Shown here: positions 34,730-46,142 of the stretch, piece after piece | Position numbering within the stretch: position 1 is the first letter of the stretch | Layout of the letters: each line of letters begins with the position of its first letter | Source of the DNA: Holothuria scabra | Lineage: Eukaryota > Echinodermata > Holothuroidea > Aspidochirotida > Holothuriidae | Assembly: GCA_037179385.1 (NCBI GenBank) | Contig: CM074190.1 | Coordinates: 11,242,206-11,306,205 of the forward strand | Length of the DNA stretch: 64,000 bases | Reading direction: 5' to 3' | Program-made: the position numbers and the translations under genes | The notes under the pieces: generated by a model | The model's input: only the letters and a program-made list of their open reading frames with translations | Databases searched by the model: none | What the model was told of the DNA's origin: nothing

Positions 34730-35605
34730 ATGGCAAATGAAAGAGAGAGCCATACCAATTCCAACTCTATCTACTTGGTGGGAACGTCTGATGCTAGGAC
34801 TTGCACTGTCTTTTTGTCTCCATAGCAACTGACTAGTCTCCTCATAACCTACCTGATCAAGTCTGGCCATATTCTCACTTTCTTGATTTTGTTTTGTGAT
34901 GGGCAGGGTTGGTCCAAACATCATTTAAACCTATCCTCTGGCTCTTTATTGCATCCACACCAGTCAATCACCTGAAGTCTTGTAACGATGGTTCTTGCTG
35001 TTTTTATCCTCAAGAAGACGCCATTCTGTGACCTATTAATTAAGAAGTAAATTGACAAAGTTTGGCTGTGCATGACACTTTTGATTTTGGGAGGCCCTGA
35101 TAAGGTGAAACTTTTCTCCCTAGACCCAGGAGGTCTCCAACTGCCTCAGTCTAAAAATATCATACACAGTCAGGTATAAAGAAGATACAATGCTTTGTCC
35201 TTGAAAGGGCGGAAGACCAAAGGAAGTGAAAGATGGAAGTAGAGCAGAACGCTACAAATTTGCAGCAGTTTCTACAGGAAAGCTTATCAAACGTGAAGAT
35301 ATTTTAAAATTTCTAGTGGGAATAAACCAAATAAAAAAGCAAAGGAATTTTGTTTCCATGAAGGAGGAGATTCTTATAAATTTCAGAGAATAGTTTGAAA
35401 AGTTTGAGTAACATTTGGTTGATTTTTGAGGTGAACAAAATATCATAAAAATAGGAGGGGAAATATTCGTCAGAAGACTTGCAGTAGTTGTGCAGAAATT
35501 GTCATTAAATTTAGACTCCCATTAATAAAATATTCACTTTATTTAGTCACTGTGTTAAGAAGGAAGTAAATCGCTGTGTGGCAAGAAGTCACACAAAACA
35601 GTTAA
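34730..35605. other. Unassigned DNA
   Basis: No supported gene or repeat. Confidence 0.4.
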
Positions 35606-35614
35606 CTCAGTTAA

Positions 35615-36857
35615 AGAGGCTCATTATGTTGGTTCATGGAATTCAAAATTTTTTTGTTAAAGTGGGCCAAAGAAAGTTTCTCGGAAACTGTTCTTAGGGT
35701 ACACCTTGACATTAAGTGAATTATTTCCCTTCTAAATTATTTCCATAAATACTGAAATATGACCTTTTGAATTCCCAATTACCGGCCAGGCTCAGCCCAT
35801 TTGAAATTCCGAAAGTGGAAAAACGTATGTGAACGTGTCTCAAAATAGTGACATCATTGGGGGCACTGTTAGCAACACTGTACCAGAAAGCTCAGAATCA
35901 TAGAATCATGTGCATAGTAACGCATGTTAGCGCGTAAATAATTGCAAACATTGGTGCTATGATAGCAGGGAGCCTGGCCACTGACTACATTGTGAATTGT
36001 GCATTGCGCGGTGACGGCTTAATATTCGCAATAGCATCTTCACCGAACAGCTCATATAGTAAAGACATGCTCTTAGTGGGGACGCGCTTGTTGTGGACTG
36101 TCCATACATGTTAATAGCTGTTCTTTATAGTGCCCGAACCGGATCTTTCTTGCAAAAAAACAGAACTGTAATTACAAGTGCATATGAACGCAAACATATT
36201 GGCCAATGATTTGCTCTGAATCCCCACCATATGTTGGACGAGTATTGTGATGCAATCCTTTTCATGAACTTGCTAAGATAAGATAACTTTACTGAGCATT
36301 AGATTTGTTCCACATCTAGATGCACGATCTTTAATAGGGCGGGGTTTGTGCTGCCAATTGCATCATAACAGTTAGGTGACCTGTTGCGCCATTTTTCGAA
36401 ATTGGATTTTGAACGTTTTCCTTCAAATATCATTTATGCCGAATTTTACAGGTTTTTAATGGGGTGTGAGATGATATTTGTAAAATACTGTATCTAATCT
36501 TGCCATACACAAAAGTTTCTGTGGCCGTGTCATGCCCACTTTAAGCTTTCTTAACATACCAATGACAAATGGTCAATCTTAGACAATCCCCAATCCCCAT
36601 ATCCTAGATACAAATCACTGTTCTATGAGTGGGTACATAACGGCTCCATTTTGGTTGTCAAAACTTTCTGACCAGACACTTTTTCAAATAATGCACAAAA
36701 CCGTTACAAGGAAAACACCACATAATTCAAAATTTTACATTTTTTCCTTAGTATTGGATATGAAACTTAACTTATTTTGCTAACTATAAGCATTGTCATG
36801 AAGTGATGACCCTCAAACACTCTCATTAAGTTTTCGATATCTACTCAATTAGTCCCT
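35615..36857 (+). mobile_element. Family C element (TTAA type), host of a nested insertion
   Basis: The element runs between TTAA at 35611-35614 and TTAA at 36858-36861, starting AGAGGCTCATTATGTTGG and ending in a worn CTACTCAATTAGTCCCT. The copy at 59821-60180 has both parts joined and lacks the middle, showing that 35661-36540 is a later insertion. Without it the element would be about 360 bp. Shared blocks include ACCAATGACAAATGGTCAAT and CCAGACACTTTTTCAAAT. Confidence 0.88.
35661..36540. mobile_element. Family D element, 880 bp, nested at TTAA
   Basis: It is flanked by TTAA at 35657-35660 and 36541-36544 and has ends AGTGGGCC and GCCCACT, a short inverted repeat. In the related family C copy the corresponding site is a single TTAA (about 59876-59879), an empty site. 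The interior has no transposase frame. It includes an unassigned CpG-containing stretch around 35860-36130. Confidence 0.85.
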
Positions 36858-36861
36858 TTAA

Positions 36862-37755
36862 GGATGGGGTTGGTCCATTCCCTGCTTCTTTAAATCGATC
36901 CCTGGGTAATGCAACTCACATACAGTTGGTATGCATATTGAAAATAAATACAACAAAAAGACTGGTTAGCAATTTTGGGATTTACAACCGTCATTTTTAT
37001 TGTTCTTTTTTGACATTACATGTAGCTGAACAATCACTTCCCAAGTCAACTTCTCTCTGAGGTAACTATGGATACAGAGGAAATCAAGGAACCATCCATT
37101 TCCTGTGTATTTTGCACATTGCCCAGAACAGCAAGCACCCTGTTTCTTATTTGAAAAGTAATCATTGTCTCCCACCCACCCTGCCCTCTCACTCAGAGTG
37201 TCCTGAACCACCAATCAACCCTCTACCCATACTAGTTAAATGTACCGTTCCAGTGCAAGGAAGTATTTAGAAAGTAAAAAAATTTCTTTTTTATTTTGAT
37301 GTCAAAATAGGTCAATTGATTGAGATGTTACAGTTCATGCAAGTCCATCCATGTGAAGAAAACAGAAACCAATCATCTTTTTATTTGAATTTAGTGTAAG
37401 TCTATGATATAAAAGGCCTCTTCCTGCTCCAGCCCCTTTCTGACACCATTTGGTCAAATGAGAGGACTTCAAGTGCGAGACACATATATACTTGTTTTGA
37501 TTACCAGATTCCAATAAATACCATTAAAAAGCGTTTTAAAATTCGCCTCTGAACTCCCTTACTCTCAATGACATTTTCTTTAGTTGATGCAAGTAAGGTA
37601 CAACTCTGAACTAATAGAGCCCTTCCCCCAAGCCTTAAGTTGGATTCACCATGCACAATGGGTATTATTCAATTGTTAAATATGTCAAAATTCCAATCTC
37701 AAGTTGTTTCCTCTCTCCCCTCCCACCTTTCCAACATCAAACCTATGCTACAAAC
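36862..37755. other. Unassigned DNA
   Basis: The minus-strand frame at 36966-37214 (82 residues, with ACCSGQCAKYTGNGW) and an overlapping plus-strand frame are both open, and neither has splice support or a recognised domain. Nothing else is supported. Confidence 0.35.
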
Positions 37756-37770
37756 CCTGTAGATATGACT

Positions 37771-38011
37771 GCCTGCATGGTCAAGTGGAACTTAAAACAT
37801 CAGACTTGCAGTTGGGAGGTTGGGAGTTAGAGTCCTGGCCTGGTTATACCAAAGACTTTATAATAATGGAACCTACTGCCATTGTGCTTGGTGCTCAGAA
37901 TAATCAATGGAGTAGGGAAAACAAACCAGTAAGCCACAACTAGAAAATAGGCTGCGGCGGTTTCGACTTGAACCAGTTGGTAGGAAACTGGGCCATAAAA
38001 CTCCATCTTAT
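37771..38011 (+). mobile_element. tRNA-derived SINE with perfect 13-bp TSD
   Basis: TGTAGATATGACT occurs directly before (37758-37770) and after (38012-38024) the element without a mismatch. Inside are the tRNA-like head GCCTGCATGGTCAAGTGG, the B-box-like GGGAGTTAGAGTCC, the body AGTAGGGAAAACAAACCAGT and AGCCACAACTAG, and the end TTGAACCAGTTGG...ACTCCATCTTAT. The TSD proves insertion by target-primed reverse transcription and fixes both ends of the family at about 241 bp. The 79-residue frame over it is not a gene. Confidence 0.95.
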
Positions 38012-38029
38012 TGTAGATATGACTAACTC

Positions 38030-39425
38030 ACAGATTGAAACACTGAATTTACATTGTGATGTCTAACAAACGAAAAATGCAGTGTCCTTAAAAAAGGAGA
38101 TATGAGCAACAAATTCTGTCTTTTAGTCTTTGGTCTAGACACATGTTAAACATAGGCAATGTCACTGATTGGTCAACTTGAATCTTTAACACCAAACAGA
38201 CAAATTTGACAATCTTGTAGTGATTTAAAGGCTAATGGAACTGTACGTGAGATTAAACTTTGCAATATTTTGTCTAAATGTAATGTTAGCTGAATTCTTA
38301 TGGAGACAGAGAGCACAGATCAATTCTTATTTTTAACAACAAGCTAAAAACATACTTGACCAATAGATGACTGGCAGGCAGAAAGTGGGTTAGTTCAAGA
38401 GTGGAATCGTGACTTTTTGGTAAAAAAACCCACCATATCCCATGGAGTCATTTGAAAGTATTGTCAATAACAAAGCCTGTCAAATTCCTCAAAATAAAGG
38501 AGAATGTCCCATTTCTACATCGAGATTTAAAACAGAAAATAACGGAAACGTGACTGAAGGTTGGTTTTACACCTTACTAATAAATGGAGACAATTGGGCA
38601 TCCTCCGAACCCTTGCTAAGGCAAAATAGCCACCATTCATCCAAAATAATACCTCTTGCACGTTCCCCACAGCTGTAGAGCAATTGAAATTGTTAAATGA
38701 CAAGGTTAAGATGAAGTCATCCCTTCACAAGAAGCATCTAATTGTCAACTCCTCTTCCAAGGGCCTTGACTGTTAACCAAGACCAGACTACCAGCCCTAA
38801 CCAAGCTTTCTGAGGGGAAACACCATCTTTGGTTGTATTCGCATATCCACATCATTGACATCAATACTTCCTAAGAGTTAATGACTAACTCAGCCCCTCC
38901 AGGCTGGTCACTAATGTAATCTATTAGGGTGGCCTCAGATTCCCTGTGTGGAATAACTCTCCAAGTGCAAGACAAATACTCTGATAATCAGACAGTTGCT
39001 GAGCCATAATCATTTTGTCAACAATTTCCCCAGCATCCTTCACTGTACATTATCTAGTCCTTCCTTGGGAGGTTAGAAGAAAAGCCCCTGTCCATCATTG
39101 GTATCCAACAGGACTGGATACAACATCATCCCCTCTGGGAACCACAATATTGTCATTTTCAGTCCAAATTAAAAAATAGGCTTGGGGCAAGTAATTATGC
39201 TCAGAGTAACACTACATACACATTCTAGTTATGAATGGAAGTTGGGTCACATATTTTAAAATGTTATTTACTACAGCATGGTTTCAAGTCACTTGCTTGG
39301 TATTGCAAAAGGAAGCGGTGTTTTTCATGTTCCTCAAAAATATTTTGAACTCCCTATTTAAGAAGCCTACCATTTCTGAAAACAAATTTCCCTTCCTTTG
39401 AAAAAGGTGGAAAATCCTGTATCAA
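38030..39425. other. Unassigned DNA
   Basis: The 78-residue frame at 38442-38678 has no recognised domain or splice context. No repeat was recognised. Confidence 0.4.
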
Positions 39426-39431
39426 CTTTAA

Positions 39432-39881
39432 CAGAAGAGTTTAAGGTCATATCAAGTTTTGGTATGTTAGAGGGGTACTTATTCTAAGCATTTTGGTGAA
39501 ATTTGCATTGAAATCCAATGTGTGGCTCTCAAGATGTGAGCAAGTAAAGTTGTCACATTTTCAACAAACAGTGAACTTGAAGCAAGCACACATAACATCA
39601 TATACCCACATTAATGGACAGTCTTTTGTTTTTCTTTAAACTTTACAGCCTATTTTCTCCTCAACAGTCCCATTAAATCAAAATGTGATGGCATAAGTGG
39701 CATGAGAACTTTTCCAACTTTGCAATCCCTGCTGTCCTTAACCTCACTTTGGAACATAAACCTAGTAACTTCATTTGCTGATGTCTCAAGAAATACATGT
39801 CCGATTTGAACAGAAATTTCACCACACTAGATTAGTTCATCTTTCACTTGTGAAATTCAATTTCTTGCTTAAACTTCCCCT
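39432..39881 (+). mobile_element. Family F MITE, copy 2
   Basis: TTAA lies at 39428-39431 and 39882-39885. The ends CAGAAGAGTTTAAGGTCA and CTTAAACTTCCCCT form the family's imperfect inverted repeat. It matches 14521-15011 throughout, with a deletion of about 40 bases after CTTTGCAATCCC. Confidence 0.85.
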
Positions 39882-39889
39882 TTAAGACA

Positions 39890-41318
39890 ATGCAACCTTC
39901 CTCTCATTCTTTTGAATGACTAGGTAGACTTGACAAGAACAATTGGTATACACAATGTAGTATAAAAGGAGTCCAGAAAGAAAAAAAAAAAAAAACACAA
40001 AATTGACTTGAAGTAAAAAAGACAGGATGATGCCTGATGAAAATCAAGTTATTTTCTTATGTGGCTTTAATAGACCTGATTGATATCAAGAATAACATTT
40101 TTTATTTTGCTTTGTTGAAATTGAAGACATAGGTTAACACAGAAACAATGAATTCTGAACTAATCCTGCATTAATTCAATTAATTCAATCTGCAAAAGCA
40201 GTCTTATTTGCAATGTATGATTGGTGAATTAACAATAACATCAAAACATCCATTCTTTGGTAGATGGAAAGGTTCTTGTTAATTTTCCACTTATACTGTA
40301 CAGCTTCCTTTTTTTACCACAAAATGACATTATGTACCATGAAATGGATGAACTTCAAGTAACACATTTCTTTTTCTTACAACTACATTAATGACACCTG
40401 TTCCTTCACTTTCAAAATCGAACAACTCCTGTTTTTATCAATCACTTGACAGTGCCCCAGTCTGAGGGTTCAAGCGACCTCAATTTTGATAACTTATCAA
40501 ATTTACCACAGAACAAAGAGAGAAACAAAATCAAGTCTCATGTACAATTGTGAAACTGGGCCCACAGAGCGGGTTAAACCAAGAAAACAGACATAAGGTT
40601 ACTTGGCTGCAAGAGGATCTCATATGATAAAAAAAAATTTACATCTGTTAAGAAAATTTGGCCAATATCACTACCACAACCTTGAACAAAAATTAGTAAC
40701 TTGTAAATGTGCTATTATCAATTGAAATTTCCAGCTGGTTAAATTCAATTCAGCTTATCTTTTGAGGAGGTCATTTACCCATTCACAAGCCAACTTGGCT
40801 TCAAACCAGTTTTAACATTAATTTAGGATGCTAAGCATCTTTTTAATGCACTGCCTAAAAGTACTTCACAATAGCACCTGCAAATATTAGTGATTTATCT
40901 TACATTCTCAATTTTGTGACCATTCGTAATATTTACCAACTTGGTACCTCTGTTAAACAGATGAAAATTTGAAGATAAATGTGATCAAAAGATAGCACAG
41001 ATTTTACCTGTGTATTTATTATTTAAAATATTCCTCTCAACAATTTTTATGCCATCAGATCGTGTGGGGCAATTTGACATAATTTTTTTTGGCCAATAAA
41101 CATCACCATTTCATCAAATTATGAAGGCCCCCCATGTAATGGATTCCATCACATTACTTTCCCATGCCATACAAAAAAAAAAGAAATATTAACTGAAATA
41201 CAAAATATTATTTGTTTTCTCTCTTTCAAATGATATTTCAATATATTTTCACATTGAAGAGGAAAATATGCAGTTTTAACTTTGCAAGTAAACTCTCGCT
41301 CCTTTGGTTTTCTCGGAA
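39890..41318. other. Unassigned DNA
   Basis: An A-run lies near 39980-39994. No gene or repeat could be supported. Confidence 0.4.
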
Positions 41319-41321
41319 AGC

Positions 41322-41350
41322 TTAGGGATTAGGGTTAGGGTTTAGGGTTT
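41322..41350 (+). repeat. Telomere-like TTAGGG repeats
   Basis: Four TTAGGG-type units stand in a row, two with an extra T or A (TTAGGGATTAGGG, then TTAGGG and TTTAGGG). It is a short interstitial tract about 30 bases before a SINE fragment. Confidence 0.7.
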
Positions 41351-41380
41351 TGATAGCAACTCAATTATAAGCGTGCATGA

Positions 41381-41457
41381 AAAAAGGCTGTGGCCGGCTT
41401 GACTTGAACCAATAGGTTGGAAACTGGGCCATAACACTCAATCTAACTAACTAACTG
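41381..41457 (+). mobile_element. SINE fragment (3' third)
   Basis: AAAAAAGGCTGTGGCCGGCT, TTGACTTGAACCAATAGGTT, GGAAACTGGGCCATAACACT and CAATCTAACTAACTAAC are the SINE 3' end with its (TAAC)n tail. The element is 5'-truncated. Confidence 0.85.
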
Positions 41458-41782
41458 CATGAAAAAGTAGGAAAATTCCTAATGAAACCTTTAAATACTT
41501 TTTCAACTTATTTCAGTTCAATAATTTTACATAATCTGAATACCACACCTACATAGAGCAATTTCTTTAAATAAAAACCTACCTCTGTAGCTTACAGTCT
41601 TTTTCACAAATCACAATCATTTCTAACTTGGAAATGTAGCACATTATACCCCAGAAAATCATAAATCCTTGACACGTACTCTAATTTGAAAAACCTTGGA
41701 GTTTCTGGAAAGTTGCTAACTGGCAGTATACGTTCAGGATTCTTTTAATGCATCCCAAACCTACACTTTAAAGATATGAATC

Positions 41783-41867
41783 CGAAGATGGCGCACTGAC
41801 AACTGATTGCAGAAGTAGACTATCCAAAAATGGCGCATTGACAACTGATTGCAGAAGTAGATTATCT
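41783..41867 (+). repeat. Tandem 42-bp duplication with ATGGCGC
   Basis: Two units, GAAGATGGCGCACTGAC... and AAAAATGGCGCATTGAC..., share TGACAACTGATTGCAGAAGT and differ at a few positions. Each has an ATGGCGC motif of the YY1 type. A TATATAAAG box follows at about 41876-41884. Confidence 0.85.
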
Positions 41868-41875
41868 GCTCTTCT

Positions 41876-41884
41876 TATATATAA
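41876..41884 (+). promoter_or_regulatory. Possible TATA box
   Basis: TATATAAAG stands just after the duplicated ATGGCGC module and about 55 bases before a perfect DR1 element. Its role as a promoter for a plus-strand transcript is an inference from this grouping. Confidence 0.2.
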
Positions 41885-41935
41885 AGAATGAACCCCTTGA
41901 CTTTCCATTCAGGCCATCTGGGTAGTGACCTTTGA

Positions 41936-41948
41936 CCTACCATATCCA
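41936..41948 (-). promoter_or_regulatory. Perfect DR1 nuclear receptor element
   Basis: The minus strand reads AGGTCAAAGGTCA, two perfect AGGTCA half-sites spaced by one base. RXR/HNF4/COUP-type receptors bind this arrangement. It lies about 350 bases before the candidate exon at 42298. Confidence 0.4.
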
Positions 41949-42297
41949 TTTCACCATGTGGTGTACCTCAGAGTCCACCTCGCTGACCCAGTTAATTTAG
42001 CTAACTAGGTCACATGGATAGTTTTACATGGCAGGAATGGCTTTGTTTATTTGTCTCAGCAAGTTCAAAGTAGTTACTGGATAGAGACAATACAAAACCC
42101 ATTGCTTCATTTTTCTCCCAGGCCATTTATCGCAATGCCACAGGTTCCAACCAGGAGGCCGAATAGCAGCTCCCTACCAAGTGCAAGAACTGTTTGGAAT
42201 ATACAAGGATTTACAATGCTTGATCTTACGATACTACTCATTTCATATTCCATCGGAAGATAACAAATTCTAGCAAGTTTTAATTTTTTTTCAACAG

Positions 42298-42412
42298 TTA
42301 CTGGAAATGTTTTTGCCAAAGGACATCAGATTAGCTGAGAGAGCCTACAGAACAATGAAAGAACCGACAGGGCATAAACCAATCAGCCAATGTTATAAAA
42401 GATTTAAATAAG
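42298..42412 (+). CDS. Candidate coding exon of an unidentified gene
   Basis: The segment is bounded by a strong acceptor (TTTTAATTTTTTTTCAACAG) and a consensus donor (AATAAG|GTAAGTT). Of the three frames only the first is open. It gives 37 residues, starting LLEMFLPKDIRLAERAYR and including GHKPISQCYKRF, before TAA at 42409-42411, one base before the splice. The exon would therefore carry the end of a coding region, with the 3' UTR continuing in the next exon; a stop this close to the junction would not by itself trigger decay. I do not recognise the protein and found no partner exon. CCAAT and TATAAAA strings inside are probably incidental. Confidence 0.4.
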
Positions 42413-42419
42413 GTAAGTT

Positions 42420-44005
42420 ATTGTTTAAGTTGCGAACTAACCATTGCAAAATAAATTTTAGAAGTGTAGGGAATTTATGTATCTTAGGTAATCATGCATA
42501 CCTCTATCCATTTAATTAAGCACTGATGATTTATAATGCTTGCACTTAATCTGAGTCTCTTAATTTTTGTCCCTTTGATATTATTTTGATCAATACCACT
42601 GCAATGTCTCAATAAAATATTATCTGATGTTTGCAGCCTCTTGCAAAATTTGCTACTTTGTGGGCGCTTGTACGACTTCTCTCACAGGTCGTACATGAAA
42701 GCTAGTGCAAGAGTTTGGTGTTGATACATAAGGTTTATATCATGCTAAATACCGTCACATGCTAATAAAAAGTGAGCGCAATATGCTCCCTTTAATCACA
42801 AATGTTTAATTCAACAAAACCAAAAAATGTGGAACATCTTGAACAAACATTAACTAGAGAAAGTACTGATTGTGCACTGATCCAAAATCCACCCACCAAG
42901 GGAAAGAATTTCATCTTCAAGCAATTAACCAAAATTTCATACATAAGACACACTGGATTAGCATGCAGTAACTTGCTGCACACCCTTAAGTCTGCCCTAA
43001 ATCACTTTTACTTACCGTCTCCCCCTACCTTTTTCTATCGATAGAAACCTAACTGGCAATGACAATGACTATCTTCAATGTTAAATATATCTGTACCAAT
43101 CTACATGCAACGCAACAAATAAACATCAAGTCTGAGCCACCAACTTAAGGGAAATTTTGTTTTGTTTTACAAGGAAATTTCAACTTCTTAAAACCAACAT
43201 TTATTGGCAAAGAGTGATAAATAATTACAAATAACTGAATAAGGCAGTATGGTATCCTTCTTTTCAAGATTTAAGTTTCCTTCAGGTAGAAATTCAGTTG
43301 TTTGTTGCTCAAGAACAATTTTCTCACCCAAACTTTCATAAAGTTTAAGGTCAAAGCACTCTATAGTATTTTCGTCTGCAATCTGCACAATACACTACGT
43401 GTCTTGAAATGATACACTTTTGCACTATCCAACCTATCACTGGTCATGCAATATCATACACTGCTTTTTAAAACTAGCTTTTTTATATAATTATGCAATT
43501 AAAAAAACTTGGGATTTTAAACATAAATTCTCATTTTTCCACCAGGTTGGTAACAAGTTTAATCTCTAAGCTATGCATTAAAAAGTGTTGATTTATATAA
43601 CGGAAACCAGTACATTCCTTTGTTGATAATCTAGACAATATGTATTAAACTTGCTAAGCAACTTTCAACTTTCCAAGGTGCTCTGTAAATTCATTCTCAG
43701 AAGACCTTTTCTAGAAAACTTCTATTTTGATGTTGGCAAATAAAGTAGGTTCTGATTCCATCTCCTTAAATACAATTATCATTTTACTTTGGTTGTACAT
43801 GTATGTTAAAGCAGAGTGTCAAACCACAAGCATCTTCTTATCTGGCAATTCTCCCGCCAGGCCGACCCTAGCAATCTGGAAACTGTGACTGTGTATGTAG
43901 CACTAGCACACATTACTCAATTTGAGTGCACGGTGCACAGAGCACATATTATCTGTACATACACGTTTCATATATGTATACAGCATAGCACCTTGACAAA
44001 TGAAC
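42420..44005. other. Unassigned DNA
   Basis: A small perfect inverted repeat, TGTACGAC...GTCGTACA, lies at 42669-42695. No gene or repeat could be supported otherwise. Confidence 0.4.
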
Positions 44006-44009
44006 ATAA

Positions 44010-44244
44010 CTGAATATGGAGGAGGCTGGCATGTGCCATAAGCTGGCAGTTGCTAGCGGTCTGGGGCATATGCTTCCCCGGAAAAGTTTGAAATCTGCAG
44101 AATAGTGAACAGAAATTTGTCAAGATAAAAAATATTTCGCAGCTGACCCTTTAAACACAGGGCTGGAGAAATGGACCTCCCTCAAGTTGGGGTGTGTCGT
44201 TCGAACACTCCGACCCCCCCCGGCTACGGCCTCCATATACAGTG
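44010..44244. mobile_element. Possible MITE with ATATGGAGG ends
   Basis: ACTGAATATGGAGGAGGC at the left faces GCCTCCATATACAGT at the right, an inverted repeat of about 14 bases with one mismatch. A C-run and CGGCTACGGCC lie inside the right end. No second copy or clear duplication was seen. Confidence 0.5.
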
Positions 44245-44249
44245 TGCTG

Positions 44250-44915
44250 TTGCCCTTATACAGTTGAAGTATTGGTTTTTGTTTGATTTACTTTCATGTT
44301 TTAAAAAAAGTCATCAAGAAAGCTTATTGTTCTAGCAGATAGGAGACACAAAGCTAGCTAGGGTGGGAGAAATTTAAACTCAGGGAGATTTTGCCATCCT
44401 CCAATTTCTACGACCAAGTTTTATGGCGCCAGATCGCTGCTCCAAAAGGTTTGGAATAGTGTACCAGCTAAATGTGCACAATTTAAGTCATTTCAATCAT
44501 CATTATTTCAATCAAAGATTTGAAAACCCATCTTTTAAATTGTTTTAACTGCTTTGTATTTTATATTTATTCTGTTCTGTGTTTTCTGTTTTGACTGTCA
44601 GTGTAACTTAATTGTACTTCCTGTTTCGTTTTTAATCTTTTCACTGTACAGGGCTTTAAGTGTATTTGAAAAGTGCTTTATAAATAGAATCATGATTATT
44701 TTTTTGCAAAATGGCCTTTCAGCTGGCAATGTCCTGAAGAAAGCAGGAGTGTAGTCTCTAGTAAAAGTAGCCTCCTAGCACCCACCTACAAAATCCCAGT
44801 GATAACCAATTTTAAAAAGTAATTGTTTCTCATATCTGTTGATGTAGTATCATCTACAGATGTTTGACAGAGTACGTGTCAATGTACAAAATCAAATTCT
44901 GTAGGCCTATATTCT
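44250..44915. other. Unassigned DNA
   Basis: No supported gene or repeat. Confidence 0.4.
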
Positions 44916-44917
44916 AC

Positions 44918-45105
44918 AAAACTCCCTGGATTGGGAATCTACCAGCCCCTCTACTTACCTCCCATTCACCTATGTAATCCCCACAACCAACCCTGGTAAA
45001 CTAATAGTCGTATCAACAGTGAGGGCATCCTTGCTGCCCAAAACAAGGTGCAAAGATGCCCTCGATCAGCCTCTTCTCTCTTACCATCAGAGGGATTCCA
45101 AGGGG
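44918..45105. repeat. Dispersed repeat, copy 2
   Basis: TTGGGAATCTA, AACCCTGGTAAACTAATAG, GTGAGGGCATCCTTGCTGCC and GCCCTCGATC follow the stretch at 32142-32335 in the same order and orientation. Class unknown. Confidence 0.6.
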
Positions 45106-45109
45106 TGTG

Positions 45110-46005
45110 GTGCCTAGCTACTTTAAAACAATTGTATTTTGGAAATCATCTTTGCATAGAATTTAAGAGCAGTAGGCTATGCTATAAGTCAGTGATTCCA
45201 CGCAAATATATAAACTGTAATTAGCTGAAGTTTCTTTAGGTTGTTAATTGTCTACATAAAATGTATGAGTTTGCATCTATATGTTGAATGTCCTCACGAT
45301 GGCAGAAACAGAATTCTTGTTCCTTTCTGACAAATATGTTACAGTTGTCCTCTACTTTCTCGATATCGTACTCAATACATATCTTGTCAACTATGCAATG
45401 AAACTAACAACAGCCTGCCTACAGGCACAGCAGAATGGAAAAAAAAGGTTTTAGGTGAGGGGCTGAGTGCCAGCAAGACTATCCACCCAGTGGGCCTCTA
45501 TTGGTTGCTGTAAAAGACATTTTCGACATAACAAGCCCCTCAGGTGGCCAGAAATGTCACTTTCCAAGTGTTCAAAGCTGCATGTATCCACTTCTTGAAG
45601 CAGAACTTTGCAAATATGGGGGGGGGGGATTGAACATACCTTAACCCCCCCCTCAAAGGCCCCTGCCTCAAGACAACCAGTTCACCACTTCTGCCTTTGT
45701 TTCTCCTTCATATACCACCCCCCACCCCAACTGTCACTGTACTGAGTCAAGAATTCTCATCTATGACAATTAAGACAAAGACAAAAAGTATTATCACTGA
45801 CAGTTTAACCAAGCTGACATATATATTTTTAAACTAATGGTAGTATATCTATACTATAGTGTCTCACTTCTTTTCATCTCAAAATAGCTGATAAGCTTAA
45901 AAAATTTTAAAAATTATTTTATAATCAACTTCTAATAACATGCAGTAACATCAGCATAAACTTTATGGCTTCAGTTCTCTTTTGCATCTGTTTCTACTTT
46001 CCAAA
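45110..46005. other. Unassigned DNA with G/C runs
   Basis: A G-run at about 45619-45629 and C-runs nearby suggest another worn MITE, but no ends were found. The stretch ends in the pyrimidine tract of the 46008 acceptor. Confidence 0.35.
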
Positions 46006-46008
46006 CAG

Positions 46009-46130
46009 GATGTATATGGACTAAAAGTAACAAAACAACCATCCTGTTTGTGACAGAATTTCACCACAGAGTAATTTTTAATGATGACGGTGATCGCATT
46101 CTTGCACTACATCGTGGGTATAATCTTTGA
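46009..46130 (+). CDS. Candidate coding exon behind a strong acceptor
   Basis: A very good acceptor (CATCTGTTTCTACTTTCCAAACAG) ends at 46008. From there one frame is open for 39 codons and stops at TGA 46128-46130. Its peptide includes ILFVTEFHHRVIFNDDGDRI. The exon could end earlier at a donor-like GTATAA at 46118. A second frame, ATG 46081 to TGA 46258-46260 (59 residues), overlaps it; it starts with a hydrophobic VIAFLHYIVGIIF and continues RDPDSGSERLAFVCDS, and also looks protein-like. One may be real, or the two may be parts of one frame separated by a shift. I recognise no family. Confidence 0.3.
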
Positions 46131-46142
46131 AGGCACATCAAT

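Noticed and set aside
41322..41350. True telomere
   Set aside because: Only about four degenerate TTAGGG units, with ordinary sequence on both sides.
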